From assembly GCF_000829905.1 (NCBI RefSeq), contig NZ_CDPP01000004.1, positions 396,001-460,000 of the forward strand: a stretch of 64,000 bases of DNA. Direction: 5' to 3'. The position numbers and the translations under genes were made by a program. Of the stretch, positions 1 to 9,189 are shown one piece after another. Below the pieces are notes generated by a model. The model did not search any database, was not told where the DNA came from, and saw nothing but the letters and a program-made list of their open reading frames with translations. Source of the stretch: Beduini massiliensis (lineage in GTDB: Bacteria > Bacillota_I > Bacilli_A > Erysipelotrichales > Coprobacillaceae). Numbering within the stretch: position 1 is the stretch's first letter; every line of letters starts with the position of its first letter.

Positions 1-990
1 TCCGTCAATATAAATAATATCTGCCCCGCTTCTTGCAATGCCGCTGCAGATAGCCGCAATATTATGGACTGCCGCCACTTTTACAATAATCGGCTTCTGA
101 TGATGGGTCGCTTCTTTTAATGAATCCACTAACTGCTTTAAATCTTCAATCGAATAAATATCGTGATGAGGAGCCGGTGAAATGGATTCACTGTATTCTT
201 TTATACGGCGCGTTTTGCTTACCAGTCCTTTATTTTTAATGCTGGGCAAGTGTCCGCCTATTCCCGGTTTTGCTCCCTGACCTATCTTAATTTCAACAGC
301 CGCCGAATGATTCAAATAAGACGGATCAATGCCAAAACGTCCGCTCGCTACCTGTACAATAATCGAATCTTGATCTTTATAGAACGCTTCTAACAGCCCT
401 CCTTCACCGCAATTATAGTAAATGCCTAATTCTTTTGCCGCCTCTAATAAAGCTTGATGAGCGTTAAAAGAAATAGATCCAAACGACATCGCAGAAAATA
501 AAATAGGGGTGTTGAGTTTAAGGCTCGGATATTCTTCTATTTCCAGTTTCCCCTCCTGACTACGTTTAACGTCATGTGTTCGCTTTCCTAGAAATGTAGT
601 AGTTTCAATAGGTTCACGCAATGGATCTATGCTTGGATTTGTGACCTGTGACGCATTCAATAAAAGATGATCAAAATAAATCGGGTAAGACTGCTGAGTT
701 CCCATTGATGATAATAATATTCCTCCACTGTTTGCCTGCTTGCTGATTTCTTCAATGATTTGTTGTGACCATAAGGGATGAGGATGAAATACATTCTCTT
801 CTTTTATGATGGATAAAGCATTACAGTGACAAAATTCTACACAACGCTGACAATTCACACAGTGCTGATGACGAATCTTGATTTGGTCTTGGTCTTGATA
901 ATGTACTTTATTTGCACATTGAGAAATACATCCCCCGCATTGATCACATAAACGCTCATCACGTACTACTTTAAATTTACCCTTTTTCAT
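1..990 (-). CDS. Ferredoxin-FMN glutamate synthase-like protein, partial
   Basis: The 330 N-terminal residues are in the window; the C-terminus lies beyond its left edge. Residues 1-60 form a 2[4Fe-4S] ferredoxin module, with Cys15, Cys18, Cys21 and Cys25 and a second set at Cys44, Cys47, Cys50 and Cys54. From about residue 110 the protein matches the FMN-binding central domain of glutamate synthase (motifs SAMSFGSIS, GEGG, QVASGRFG, KIGQGAKPG, VKVAAVHN), which turns 2-oxoglutarate plus ammonia into glutamate. In this split form the ammonia should come from the separate amidotransferase upstream, whose 3' end overlaps this start by 14 bases. The operon points away from glutamine synthetase III. 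Family assignment is firm; the electron donor and true substrate are inferred. Confidence 0.88.
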   Translation of the reverse strand, partial: MKKGKFKVVRDERLCDQCGGCISQCANKVHYQDQDQIKIRHQHCVNCQRCVEFCHCNALSIIKEENVFHPHPLWSQQIIEEISKQANSGGILLSSMGTQQSYPIYFDHLLLNASQVTNPSIDPLREPIETTTFLGKRTHDVKRSQEGKLEIEEYPSLKLNTPILFSAMSFGSISFNAHQALLEAAKELGIYYNCGEGGLLEAFYKDQDSIIVQVASGRFGIDPSYLNHSAAVEIKIGQGAKPGIGGHLPSIKNKGLVSKTRRIKEYSESISPAPHHDIYSIEDLKQLVDSLKEATHHQKPIIVKVAAVHNIAAICSGIARSGADIIYIDG

Positions 991-2059
991 AATGATTAAC
1001 CTCCCGATTTTTAATAAACGGTTTTCCGCCCTCTAAGCTGTAAATACTGTCGAGTTCCATCTGCATCGCTCGAACCGCACTCTCTTCGCTCGCCAAATAA
1101 TAGCTTTGTCCTTTTTGACCGATCATCAATGCACGCAGTTTTAATCGGTCATTTAAAGCAAAAATGCCTTGTTCATGTCCCAAAATAATACTGAAAGGTC
1201 CGGTGATTAAAAATGAACCAAAGTTTTTTCTTAACTGTGTATAATAGCAACGTTTGCTTTTTTCCATTTTATCTATCTCACTATATAAAGGCGCCGCTAA
1301 AATATCTGCACATTCTTCAAAAGTCAGCCCTTTTTCATGATTGAGATAAGAAAGAAGATAAGTGATAACCTCTGTATCTGTCAGTAAACAGCAAGGATAT
1401 CCTAATGGCTCAATATAACGACGGTTCGTATCATAAGAAGAAATCTCACCGTTATGCACTAAAGCAAAGTCCAGCATTCCAAATGGATGTGCACCTGCCC
1501 ACCACCCCGGTGTATTCGTAGGATAACGACCATGCGCGATCCAAGTTGAAGCATAATATGTATCCAGTTGAAAAAAATCGGCAATATCTTCAGGATATCC
1601 CACGCCTTTAAAGATTCCCATATTCTTTCCACATGAAAAAATATAAGCTCCCTGTATTTCTTGATTGATCTTAAAAAAGGCTTGGATCAACTTTGTTTCA
1701 AACTCTTTCTTATTTCCTTCTTCTTTAATAAAATAACGCCAGATCAAAGGAACATCTTTATTGATTACACATTGGTTTGTGGGAATTTCCTCTTTTTTTA
1801 AACATATAAATTCTTTTTCTAAAAAACATTCTGCTTTTTCTTTAGCGGTTACATCATCATAAAAAAGATGAAGTGCATAATCCTCCCGATGTGCTGGATA
1901 AATCCCATAACCCACAAAACCGCCTCCCAGCCCGTTTGAGCGATCATGCATAAGCTGCATTGCCTTTTTTATTCTTGTTCCGTTTTCAAGATGTCCGTCA
2001 CTATGAAAAATACAAGCAATGGCACAGCCTGATGAATTTTTAAATTGTCCCTCTCTCAT
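977..2059 (-). CDS. Class II glutamine amidotransferase (glutamate synthase-type)
   Basis: 360 residues. The ATG at 2057-2059 is chosen because GGAGG lies just upstream; an upstream in-frame ATG at 2098 falls inside the leader hairpin. Cys12 in the SSGCAIA motif would be the N-terminal nucleophile after removal of an 11-residue propeptide. Further class II features are HDRSNGLGGGF, ARYPTNTPGWW-like (RYPTNTPGWW), the oxyanion segment VHNGEIS and LLTDTEVI. It should hydrolyse glutamine and pass ammonia to the FMN glutamate-synthase-like protein encoded next, with which it overlaps. This gene pair is common in Clostridia and relatives beside type III glutamine synthetase. Expression probably depends on the terminator-like hairpin in its leader. 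Confidence 0.87.
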   Translation of the reverse strand: MREGQFKNSSGCAIACIFHSDGHLENGTRIKKAMQLMHDRSNGLGGGFVGYGIYPAHREDYALHLFYDDVTAKEKAECFLEKEFICLKKEEIPTNQCVINKDVPLIWRYFIKEEGNKKEFETKLIQAFFKINQEIQGAYIFSCGKNMGIFKGVGYPEDIADFFQLDTYYASTWIAHGRYPTNTPGWWAGAHPFGMLDFALVHNGEISSYDTNRRYIEPLGYPCCLLTDTEVITYLLSYLNHEKGLTFEECADILAAPLYSEIDKMEKSKRCYYTQLRKNFGSFLITGPFSIILGHEQGIFALNDRLKLRALMIGQKGQSYYLASEESAVRAMQMELDSIYSLEGGKPFIKNREVNHYEKG

Positions 2060-2077
2060 GTTTACCTCCATAAAAAA

Positions 2078-2122
2078 AGCAAAGGAAATGATACACAAAA
2101 AATGTGCATCAGCGCCTTTGCT
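2078..2122 (-). promoter_or_regulatory. Leader terminator/attenuator of the amidotransferase operon
   Basis: Read on the minus strand, AGCAAAGG (2122-2115) pairs perfectly with CCTTTGCT (2085-2078) and TGATGCACA pairs with TGTGTATCA (one G-U), around a T5 loop; a run of T follows at 2077-2072. The hairpin sits between the promoter (-10 at 2140-2145) and the ribosome binding site, so it would stop transcription before the gene unless antagonised. A related hairpin with the same GGCGCT core lies in the divergent glutamine synthetase leader. Confidence 0.7.
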
Positions 2123-2139
2123 GAAATGATATTGAATAC

Positions 2140-2169
2140 AATATAAGATAAATAAACCTCTGCTGTCAA
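2140..2169 (-). promoter_or_regulatory. Promoter of the amidotransferase operon
   Basis: On the minus strand a perfect TTGACA (2169-2164) is followed after 18 bases by TATATT (2145-2140). Transcription would start near 2133, only about ten bases before the leader hairpin. Confidence 0.7.
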
Positions 2170-2248
2170 CACATTATAACAAATTTTATAATATTTATTC
2201 CTAAAATTCTAAATATTAAATATTTTTAATAAAATACACAAAAAGGAA

Positions 2249-2276
2249 TTGACACAAAGAAAATCAATGTTATAAT
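2249..2276 (+). promoter_or_regulatory. Promoter of glutamine synthetase III
   Basis: Perfect TTGACA (2249-2254), 16-base spacer, perfect TATAAT (2271-2276). The predicted start near 2283 leaves about ten bases before the leader hairpin. Such a strong consensus promoter with an immediate terminator suggests control after initiation. Confidence 0.8.
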
Positions 2277-2293
2277 GATTGCATACAAAGCAA

Positions 2294-2328
2294 GGGCGCT
2301 AGACACATTGTGTTTAGCGTCCTTTTTT
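2294..2328 (+). promoter_or_regulatory. Leader terminator/attenuator of glutamine synthetase III
   Basis: GGGCGCTAGACAC (2294-2306) pairs over 13 positions (two or three G-U) with GTGTTTAGCGTCC (2310-2322) around a 3-base loop, followed by T6 (2323-2328). An outer pairing of ACAAAG (2285-2290) with CTTTGT (2329-2334) could extend the stem across the T run, giving a competing form. No coding sequence precedes it, so it can only act on the leader. Confidence 0.7.
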
Positions 2329-2358
2329 CTTTGTGCTAATAAACAAGGAGGAACGACA

Positions 2359-4440
2359 ATGAGAGAGATTAAACAAACTTTTGGATCGATGGTATTTAAT
2401 GAAACCGTTATGCAGGAACGATTGCCTAAAGAGGTGTATAGGAAACTGCAAAAAACGATGAATGAAGGAAAAGTATTAGATGTTGAAATTGCCAGTGCCG
2501 TAGCCAATGCCATGAAAGATTGGGCGATTGAAAAAGGAGCTACGCATTATACTCACTGGTTTCAGCCAATGACTGGAATTACTGCCGAAAAACATGAGGC
2601 GTTTATAACTCCCGGTAATGGCGGCATCTTATTGGAATTTTCCGGTAAGGAATTAATTAAAGGAGAACCGGATGCTTCCAGCTTTCCTAATGGTGGACTG
2701 CGTGCAACATTTGAAGCTCGAGGTTATACCACTTGGGATCCTACTTCATATGCATTTATTAAAGATAAGACATTATGTATTCCGACTGCCTTTTGCACAT
2801 TTGATGGTTTGTCATTAGATAAAAAAACACCGCTTTTACGCTCAATGGAATTGATTCATCAGCAGGCAATGCGTATTATACGTTTATTTGATCATGAAGG
2901 GATTACTCGTGTTACCACAACCGTAGGAAGTGAACAGGAATATTTCCTAGTAGACCGTCATCTTTATGAACAACGCCCAGATTTAGTGTTATGCAAAAGA
3001 ACATTATTCGGTGCACCCGCTCCTCGTGGTCAGGAATTAGAAGACCATTATTTTGGGATGATCAATGAAAGAGTAAAAGCTTATATGCAGGAAGTCGATG
3101 AGGAACTATGGAAATTAGGTGTCTTTGCGAAAACAGAGCATAAGGAAGTCGCTCCCGCTCAGTTTGAGTTAGCTCCTATTTTCACCACTGCCAACATTGC
3201 TGCTGACCATAATCAGCTGATGATGGAAGTCTTGCAGAAAGTTGCTCTGAAACATGGCTATGAATGTCTGCTTCACGAAAAGCCCTATGAAGGCATCAAC
3301 GGAAGCGGAAAACATAATAACTGGTCCATCGTGACGAATAATGGGATTAATTTGTTAGAACCGGGAAAAACACCGGAAAAGAATGCACGTTTCTTATTAT
3401 TTTTAACAGCGATCATCAAAGCTGTTGATGACTATCAGGATTTACTGCGAGTAAGTGTGGCAACAGCGGGAAATGATCATCGTTTAGGAGCCAATGAAGC
3501 ACCGCCTGCCATCGTTTCCATCTTCCTGGGAACGGAATTAACCAATATCTTAGAAGCCCTAGAACAGGATCTTCCCTATAATCAAACGTATGAAAGGTCA
3601 ATGCAGATCGGTGTCGATGTACTGCCGGAATTTCCAAAAGATACGACGGATCGTAATCGAACTTCTCCCTTTGCCTTTACCGGAAACAAATTTGAATTCC
3701 GTATGCTGGGATCTTCTCTCTCAATCTCATGTCCGAATATTATCTTGAATACCATTGTTGCGGATGCTTTAAGTCAATTTGCCGATCGTTTGGAAAAAAG
3801 CACAGATTTTAAACAGGATCTCAATAAATTAATCAAAGAGACCCTTCATCAGCATAAACGTATTATTTTTAATGGCAACGGTTATGGCGAGGAATGGGTT
3901 GAAGAAGCAAAACAAAGAGGTTTATTGAATATTGAAAATACCGCCAAAGCGATTCCTTATTATATTGCCGATAAAAATGTTAAATTGTTTACTAAATATC
4001 AGATCTATACCAAAGAAGAAATGTTTGCAAGGGATGAAATCTTATTTGATACCTATTCTAAAACATTGCACATTGAGGCAAATACGATGATTCGCATGGC
4101 GAGTCAAGATATCCTGCCAGCTGCAATTCGCTATCAAAAAGAATTGCTGACAACACTGCAAATGAAAAAACAATTATCACTGGAAAGTGATCCAGCTGAA
4201 CGCCCCCTGTATGATACCTTATCTAAAGAAATCAAGGACTTTACCCTTGCTATTCAACAGGTTAAAGAGATTTTAGAAACAACAAAGGGATTGCCGGTTC
4301 ATCAAATCTCTTCTATTTATGCAGATAAGCTGATTCCATTAATGGACACTCTGCGCCAACATGGGGATCATTTAGAAGAAATGGTGGATCGCCAAACATG
4401 GCCATATCCTCAATATACCGATTTATTGTATCGTATTTAA
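2359..4440 (+). CDS. glnN: Glutamine synthetase type III
   Basis: 693 residues, the length typical of GSIII and far longer than GSI. Start ATG at 2359 follows AAGGAGG. It makes glutamine from glutamate, ammonia and ATP. Visible family motifs are FQPMTG, GSEQEYFLVD (metal ligands), EHKEVAPAQFELAP, and NGSGKHNNWS in the ATP-binding/catalytic region, with RLGANEAPPAI and NRTSPFAFTGNKFEFR further on. It lies divergent to the glutamate-synthase-like pair and upstream of purF, so glutamine production, use and recycling genes are side by side. Its leader carries a terminator-like hairpin, suggesting attenuation by nitrogen state. Identity is firm; the control mechanism is inferred. Confidence 0.96.
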   Translation: MREIKQTFGSMVFNETVMQERLPKEVYRKLQKTMNEGKVLDVEIASAVANAMKDWAIEKGATHYTHWFQPMTGITAEKHEAFITPGNGGILLEFSGKELIKGEPDASSFPNGGLRATFEARGYTTWDPTSYAFIKDKTLCIPTAFCTFDGLSLDKKTPLLRSMELIHQQAMRIIRLFDHEGITRVTTTVGSEQEYFLVDRHLYEQRPDLVLCKRTLFGAPAPRGQELEDHYFGMINERVKAYMQEVDEELWKLGVFAKTEHKEVAPAQFELAPIFTTANIAADHNQLMMEVLQKVALKHGYECLLHEKPYEGINGSGKHNNWSIVTNNGINLLEPGKTPEKNARFLLFLTAIIKAVDDYQDLLRVSVATAGNDHRLGANEAPPAIVSIFLGTELTNILEALEQDLPYNQTYERSMQIGVDVLPEFPKDTTDRNRTSPFAFTGNKFEFRMLGSSLSISCPNIILNTIVADALSQFADRLEKSTDFKQDLNKLIKETLHQHKRIIFNGNGYGEEWVEEAKQRGLLNIENTAKAIPYYIADKNVKLFTKYQIYTKEEMFARDEILFDTYSKTLHIEANTMIRMASQDILPAAIRYQKELLTTLQMKKQLSLESDPAERPLYDTLSKEIKDFTLAIQQVKEILETTKGLPVHQISSIYADKLIPLMDTLRQHGDHLEEMVDRQTWPYPQYTDLLYRI

Positions 4441-4446
4441 TCATTG

Positions 4447-4471
4447 CTCCTGTATATAAAATATACAGGAG
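4447..4471 (+). other. Inverted repeat between glnN and purF
   Basis: A perfect 10-base stem (CTCCTGTATA / TATACAGGAG) with a 5-base loop lies between the two genes. There is no T run, so it looks more like a processing or stability element than a full terminator, and purF may be partly read through from glnN. Confidence 0.5.
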
Positions 4472-4496
4472 ATCATTTGTTTAAAAAGGAGAAAAC

Positions 4497-5876
4497 ATGG
4501 AACAAGAACTACATGAAGAATGCGGAGTTTTTGGTATTTATGGTTCAAAAAATGCCGCTAATATCACTTATTACGGATTACATAGCTTGCAGCATCGGGG
4601 ACAGGAAGCCACCGGCATCTTAGTTAAAAATGAACATGAATTTACACTTTACAAAGGAGAAGGACTGGTCAGTGAAGTATTCAACGCAAAAAAAATCAGT
4701 CAGCTAAACGGTGATATTGCAATCGGACATGTCCGTTATTCAACTGCCGGAGGAGGAGGCATTGCCAATGTACAGCCGTTATTATTTAGAACCATGCATG
4801 GATCATTGGGCATTGCCCATAATGGCAACATTGTTAATTCCAATCCCTTAAAAGAACAATTGGAAAAACAGGGGAGCATCTTTTCTTCAACCTCAGACAC
4901 AGAAATCTTAGCTCATCTGATCAAACGAGCATCAGGCCGAATGATTGATCGCGTATGCATTTCACTCTCACAGTTAGAGGGTTCCTTTGCTTTTTTAATT
5001 TTAATGGATCACGCCCTTTTCATTGCCAGAGATCGATATGGCTTACGCCCGCTTTCCATCGGGCAAATGAGTGATGGTGCCTATGTGGTCGCATCTGAAA
5101 CCTGTGCTTTTGAAGTAATTGGGGCTAAATTCATTCGTGATGTTCAGCCGGGGGAAGTCATTCGTATTAAAGACGGCCAATTAAAGTCCACTTTTTATAC
5201 GAAAAATACAACACATCATCTTTGTGCAATGGAGTATATTTATTTTTCACGTCCGGACAGTCATTTAGAAAAGATCAATGTCCATACAACCAGAAAACAA
5301 GCAGGAAAGATTTTGTATGAAGAAGCTCCCGTCCAAGATATTGACGTTGTTATCGGGGTGCCGGATTCATCGATTTCCGCCGCTATCGGCTATGCCGAAG
5401 CTGCTAAAGCTCCCTATGAAATCGGCTTGATAAAAAACAAATATGTGGGCAGAACCTTTATTCAACCTACTCAGCAAATGCGCGAACAAGGCGTACGCAT
5501 GAAGCTTTCCGTTATCTCCTCCATTGTCAAAGATAAAAAAGTAGTCATGTTAGATGATTCCATCGTACGTGGGACCACTTCTAAACGCATCGTCGGTCTA
5601 TTAAAGGAAGCCGGAGCAAAAGAAGTTCATGTGCGAATTGCTTCTCCGGCGATTCGTTTCCCTTGTTTTTATGGTGTTGATACTTCGACGGTGGAGGAAC
5701 TCATTTCAAGAAAGATGACCATTGATCAATTATGTCAGTATATTGGGGCAGACTCTTTAGCTTTCATCAGTGAAAAAGGGATTCAGACCGCCATTTATAA
5801 AGATCATCCGCAAGGCTTATGTATGGCATGTTTTAACGGCCGCTATGTAACCGATTTGTATGATAATGAAGTTTAA
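4497..5876 (+). CDS. purF: Amidophosphoribosyltransferase (first step of purine synthesis)
   Basis: 459 residues, normal for the Bacillus-type enzyme. It converts PRPP and glutamine to phosphoribosylamine. The N-terminal class II amidotransferase has a short propeptide and nucleophile Cys9 (EECGVFGI), plus GHVRYSTAG and IAHNGNI. The C-terminal phosphoribosyltransferase domain shows VMLDDSIVRGTTS, the PRPP-binding loop. Late cysteines (MEYIYFSRPDS region, CMACF) resemble the [4Fe-4S] ligands of the B. subtilis type. RBS AAGGAG lies 9 bases before the ATG. No other pur genes are nearby, so it has been separated from the pathway and placed after glutamine synthetase. Confidence 0.96.
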   Translation: MEQELHEECGVFGIYGSKNAANITYYGLHSLQHRGQEATGILVKNEHEFTLYKGEGLVSEVFNAKKISQLNGDIAIGHVRYSTAGGGGIANVQPLLFRTMHGSLGIAHNGNIVNSNPLKEQLEKQGSIFSSTSDTEILAHLIKRASGRMIDRVCISLSQLEGSFAFLILMDHALFIARDRYGLRPLSIGQMSDGAYVVASETCAFEVIGAKFIRDVQPGEVIRIKDGQLKSTFYTKNTTHHLCAMEYIYFSRPDSHLEKINVHTTRKQAGKILYEEAPVQDIDVVIGVPDSSISAAIGYAEAAKAPYEIGLIKNKYVGRTFIQPTQQMREQGVRMKLSVISSIVKDKKVVMLDDSIVRGTTSKRIVGLLKEAGAKEVHVRIASPAIRFPCFYGVDTSTVEELISRKMTIDQLCQYIGADSLAFISEKGIQTAIYKDHPQGLCMACFNGRYVTDLYDNEV

Positions 5877-5962
5877 AAATCTTATTTCTTTTCTTTATTA
5901 TTCATTATATATCCAAAATGGTTGACTCCATTTATTCCTTATAAATACCTCAATAACACATA

Positions 5963-5991
5963 ACCCTACAGCTTTCACTGCAGGGTATTTT
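5963..5991. terminator. Terminator between purF and carB
   Basis: ACCCTACAG (5963-5971) pairs with CTGCAGGGT (5978-5986) with one A-C mismatch on the plus strand (a G-U on the minus). T6 follows on the plus strand for purF; the minus side has only a weak T-rich tail after carB. Confidence 0.65.
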
Positions 5992-8900
5992 TTAATCTAA
6001 TTTTGTGATATCAATTAAATTCAGTTTTTTAACGTGATGTTTTTCCATACTGGTAATCAATGCTTTTGCTGTGTCTAGAGAAGTGAAGGTAGAGACACCC
6101 GATTCAACAGCGAAACGTCTGATCAAAAAGCCATCCCGTGCTGTATTATTACGACTTGGAATATTAATAATTAAATCGATCTTATCCTCTAAAATCAAAT
6201 CATAGATCGTATTTTCTTCTGCACTGATACGATTAACTAAAGAAACTAGAAGCCCATGCTGTCTTAAAAATTCATAAGTACCTTGGGTGGCATACAGATG
6301 ATAGCCAAAAGAATAAAATTGTTTGGCAATTGGCAAAAATTCCTCTTTAGAAGCATCTTGAATCGTACAGATCATATTTTTGTGTTTTGGCAGTTCCAGT
6401 CCGGTTCCTAAAAAGGCTTTATAGATAGCTTCATCAAATTCTGTTGAAATCCCTAATACTTCTCCGGTAGATTTCATTTCCGGTCCTAAACTGATCTCTG
6501 CTCCCTTGATCTTTTCAAAAGAGAAGACCGGCATTTTGACCGCAACTGTCTTTTTTGTTGGATACAGACCATAAGTATACCCCTGTGCTTCGATGCTTTT
6601 TCCCATGATCACATTTGTCGCAATATCTACCACCGGTAAATCGGTTACCTTTGAGATATATGGAATCGTACGGCTGGAGCGGGGATTGACTTCAATGACA
6701 TAAACCTCTTGAGCATAGAGGATAAATTGGATATTGATTAACCCAATCACATGCATCGCTTTTGAGAGGCGTTGAGTATAATCGATGATTTTCTCCTGCA
6801 CAGCTGCATCTATAGATTGTGGTGGATAAACTGAAATACTATCTCCTGAATGAACACCGGCACGTTCAATATGCTCCATAATACCGGGAATTAAAATGCC
6901 CTTTTCATCACAAATGGCATCTACTTCCACTTCTTTTCCTGATAGATACTGATCGATTAAAATAGGATGTTCCTGATACTGATGATTAATGATTTTTATA
7001 TACTTTTCGATATCCTGATCATTTAAAGCAATTTCCATTCCCGCTCCTCCTAATACATAAGAAGGACGAATAAGTACCGGATAGCCTAATTGTCTGGCGG
7101 CGGCTAAAGCTTCTTCAACAGTGTAAACCGTATGTCCTTGCGGACGCTGAATCCCACATTCTTCTAACAGGGCATCAAAACGTTCACGATCCTCGGCAGC
7201 ATCAATCGCATCGGCTGTGGTTCCTAATATCCTAACCCCCATTTCTTCTAATGCATGGACTAATTTAATTGCCGTCTGCCCGCCAAATTGCACAATGGCA
7301 CCCTCCGGTTTTTCAAGTTCTACGATATTTCTTACATCCTCTTTTGTCAGCGGTTCAAAGTAAAGACGATCGGCGATATCAAAATCAGTGCTGACAGTTT
7401 CCGGATTATTATTAACCACAATGGTTTCATATCCGGCTTTTTTTAATGCCCACACGCAATGAACACTGCAATAATCAAATTCAATTCCTTGTCCGATGCG
7501 GATTGGTCCCGAACCTAATACCAGTATTTTCTTTTTATGTGAAATACTGCTTACTTCATTCACTCGATTGTAAACAGAATAGAAATAAGGAGTGCTGGCT
7601 TCAAACTCAGCGGCACAAGTATCGACCATCTTATAAGCCGCACAAATGCCGTATTGCTGCTTTAAGTGCTGAATTGTTTGGCAAGACTGCCCACTCAATT
7701 TAGCAATGACTTCATCTAAAAACTGCATATGTTTTGCTGTTTTCAATAATTCTAAATCTAATGGTCCTCTCTTTAAACGCTCTTCCACTTCAATCAGATG
7801 TGCTATTTTATCTAAAAACCATCGATCTATTTTAGTGATGGCATGAATGTCATCTATCGAGATTTGACGGCGAAGACTTTCGGCAATGACGAATAAACGC
7901 AGGTCACTTACTTCATTCAGCTTATTTTTCAATTCATCATCTTTTATTGTGGTTAATTCGTCTAAATAAAGGTAATCTAAGTTTTGTTCTAAAGAACGAA
8001 TGGCTTTCATCAATGCGCCTTCAAAATTATTACTGATACTCATGACTTCGCCTGTTGCTTTCATTTGTGTCCCTAAGTCACGGCTGGCATCAGCAAATTT
8101 ATCGAACGGCCATTTAGGAATCTTGCAGACAATATAATCTAAAGCCGGTTCATAGGAAGCATAGGTCTGTCCGGTAATCTGATTGATGATCTCATCAAGG
8201 CAATACCCTAAGGCTATTTTCGCTGCTAATTTCGCAATGGGATAACCGGTCGCTTTAGAAGCTAAGGCAGAAGAACGGCTTACACGAGGATTCACTTCAA
8301 TCACGCAGTATTCAAAACTAGATGGATTTAATGCATACTGAACATTGCATCCGCCTTGGATATCCAGTGCTGTGATTATTTTTAAAGCAGAAGTACGAAG
8401 CATCTGATACTCCTTATCGGATAAGGTCTGACTAGGAGCAACCACGATACTATCTCCGGTATGTACACCAACCGGGTCTAAGTTTTCCATATTACATACG
8501 GTAATGCAATTTCCACTGCCATCACGCATGACCTCGTATTCAATTTCTTTCCAACCGGAGATACATCTTTCAATCAAACACTGCCCTACTCTCGATAAAC
8601 GCAGTCCGTTTCCGCAAATATCATGAAGTGCCATAGAATCATGAGCGATCCCGCCCCCGGTGCCACCTAAGGTATATGCCGGGCGTACTACTACCGGGTA
8701 GCCGATTTCATTCGCAAAATCGATAGCCGCTTCAACATTGGTAACAATTTTCGATTGCGCACAGGGCTCTTGAATATTCTCCATCAATTTTTTAAATTCT
8801 AAACGATCCTCTGCTAATTTGATGGTTTGGGTAGAGGTTCCGATAGTTCTGACATGTTGTTCTTCTAAAAAACCTTCATCGGCTAAACTCATTGCCAAAT

Positions 8901-9189
8901 TCAAGGCATTCTGCCCGCCTAAAGTAGGGAGAATACTATCTGGTTTTTCTTTAATAATCAAATCTTTAATCACCTCTATTGTCAGTGGCTCAATATAGAC
9001 TTTATCGGCAATAAATTTATCGGTCATGATCGTTGCCGGATTGCTGTTGATCAAAATCACTTCGATGCCTTCTTCTTTCAATGCTTTGCAGGCCTGTGTT
9101 CCGGCATAATCAAATTCTGCTGCCTGACCGATTATTATCGGTCCTGACCCAATGACTAATACTTTTTTGATTCGTGTATCTTTTGGCAT
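5992..9189 (-). CDS. carB: Carbamoyl-phosphate synthase large subunit
   Basis: 1065 residues, full length. It makes carbamoyl phosphate from bicarbonate, two ATP and ammonia delivered by CarA. The two homologous ATP-grasp halves begin at about 7 (VLVIGSGPIIIGQAAEFDYAG) and 555 (ILVLGSGPIRIGQGIEFDYC), each followed by GGQ motifs and EVNPR-SR metal-binding segments. The last about 130 residues form the MGS-like allosteric domain. Start ATG 9187-9189 overlaps the carA stop by one base (TAATG), so translation is probably coupled. The product serves arginine and pyrimidine synthesis, but no other genes of either pathway are in the window. Confidence 0.97.
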   Translation of the reverse strand: MPKDTRIKKVLVIGSGPIIIGQAAEFDYAGTQACKALKEEGIEVILINSNPATIMTDKFIADKVYIEPLTIEVIKDLIIKEKPDSILPTLGGQNALNLAMSLADEGFLEEQHVRTIGTSTQTIKLAEDRLEFKKLMENIQEPCAQSKIVTNVEAAIDFANEIGYPVVVRPAYTLGGTGGGIAHDSMALHDICGNGLRLSRVGQCLIERCISGWKEIEYEVMRDGSGNCITVCNMENLDPVGVHTGDSIVVAPSQTLSDKEYQMLRTSALKIITALDIQGGCNVQYALNPSSFEYCVIEVNPRVSRSSALASKATGYPIAKLAAKIALGYCLDEIINQITGQTYASYEPALDYIVCKIPKWPFDKFADASRDLGTQMKATGEVMSISNNFEGALMKAIRSLEQNLDYLYLDELTTIKDDELKNKLNEVSDLRLFVIAESLRRQISIDDIHAITKIDRWFLDKIAHLIEVEERLKRGPLDLELLKTAKHMQFLDEVIAKLSGQSCQTIQHLKQQYGICAAYKMVDTCAAEFEASTPYFYSVYNRVNEVSSISHKKKILVLGSGPIRIGQGIEFDYCSVHCVWALKKAGYETIVVNNNPETVSTDFDIADRLYFEPLTKEDVRNIVELEKPEGAIVQFGGQTAIKLVHALEEMGVRILGTTADAIDAAEDRERFDALLEECGIQRPQGHTVYTVEEALAAARQLGYPVLIRPSYVLGGAGMEIALNDQDIEKYIKIINHQYQEHPILIDQYLSGKEVEVDAICDEKGILIPGIMEHIERAGVHSGDSISVYPPQSIDAAVQEKIIDYTQRLSKAMHVIGLINIQFILYAQEVYVIEVNPRSSRTIPYISKVTDLPVVDIATNVIMGKSIEAQGYTYGLYPTKKTVAVKMPVFSFEKIKGAEISLGPEMKSTGEVLGISTEFDEAIYKAFLGTGLELPKHKNMICTIQDASKEEFLPIAKQFYSFGYHLYATQGTYEFLRQHGLLVSLVNRISAEENTIYDLILEDKIDLIINIPSRNNTARDGFLIRRFAVESGVSTFTSLDTAKALITSMEKHHVKKLNLIDITKLD

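Noticed and set aside
7446-7703. Open frames opposite carB, carA and other large genes
   Set aside because: They lie fully inside well-supported genes in another frame, have no ribosome sites and read as unnatural protein.
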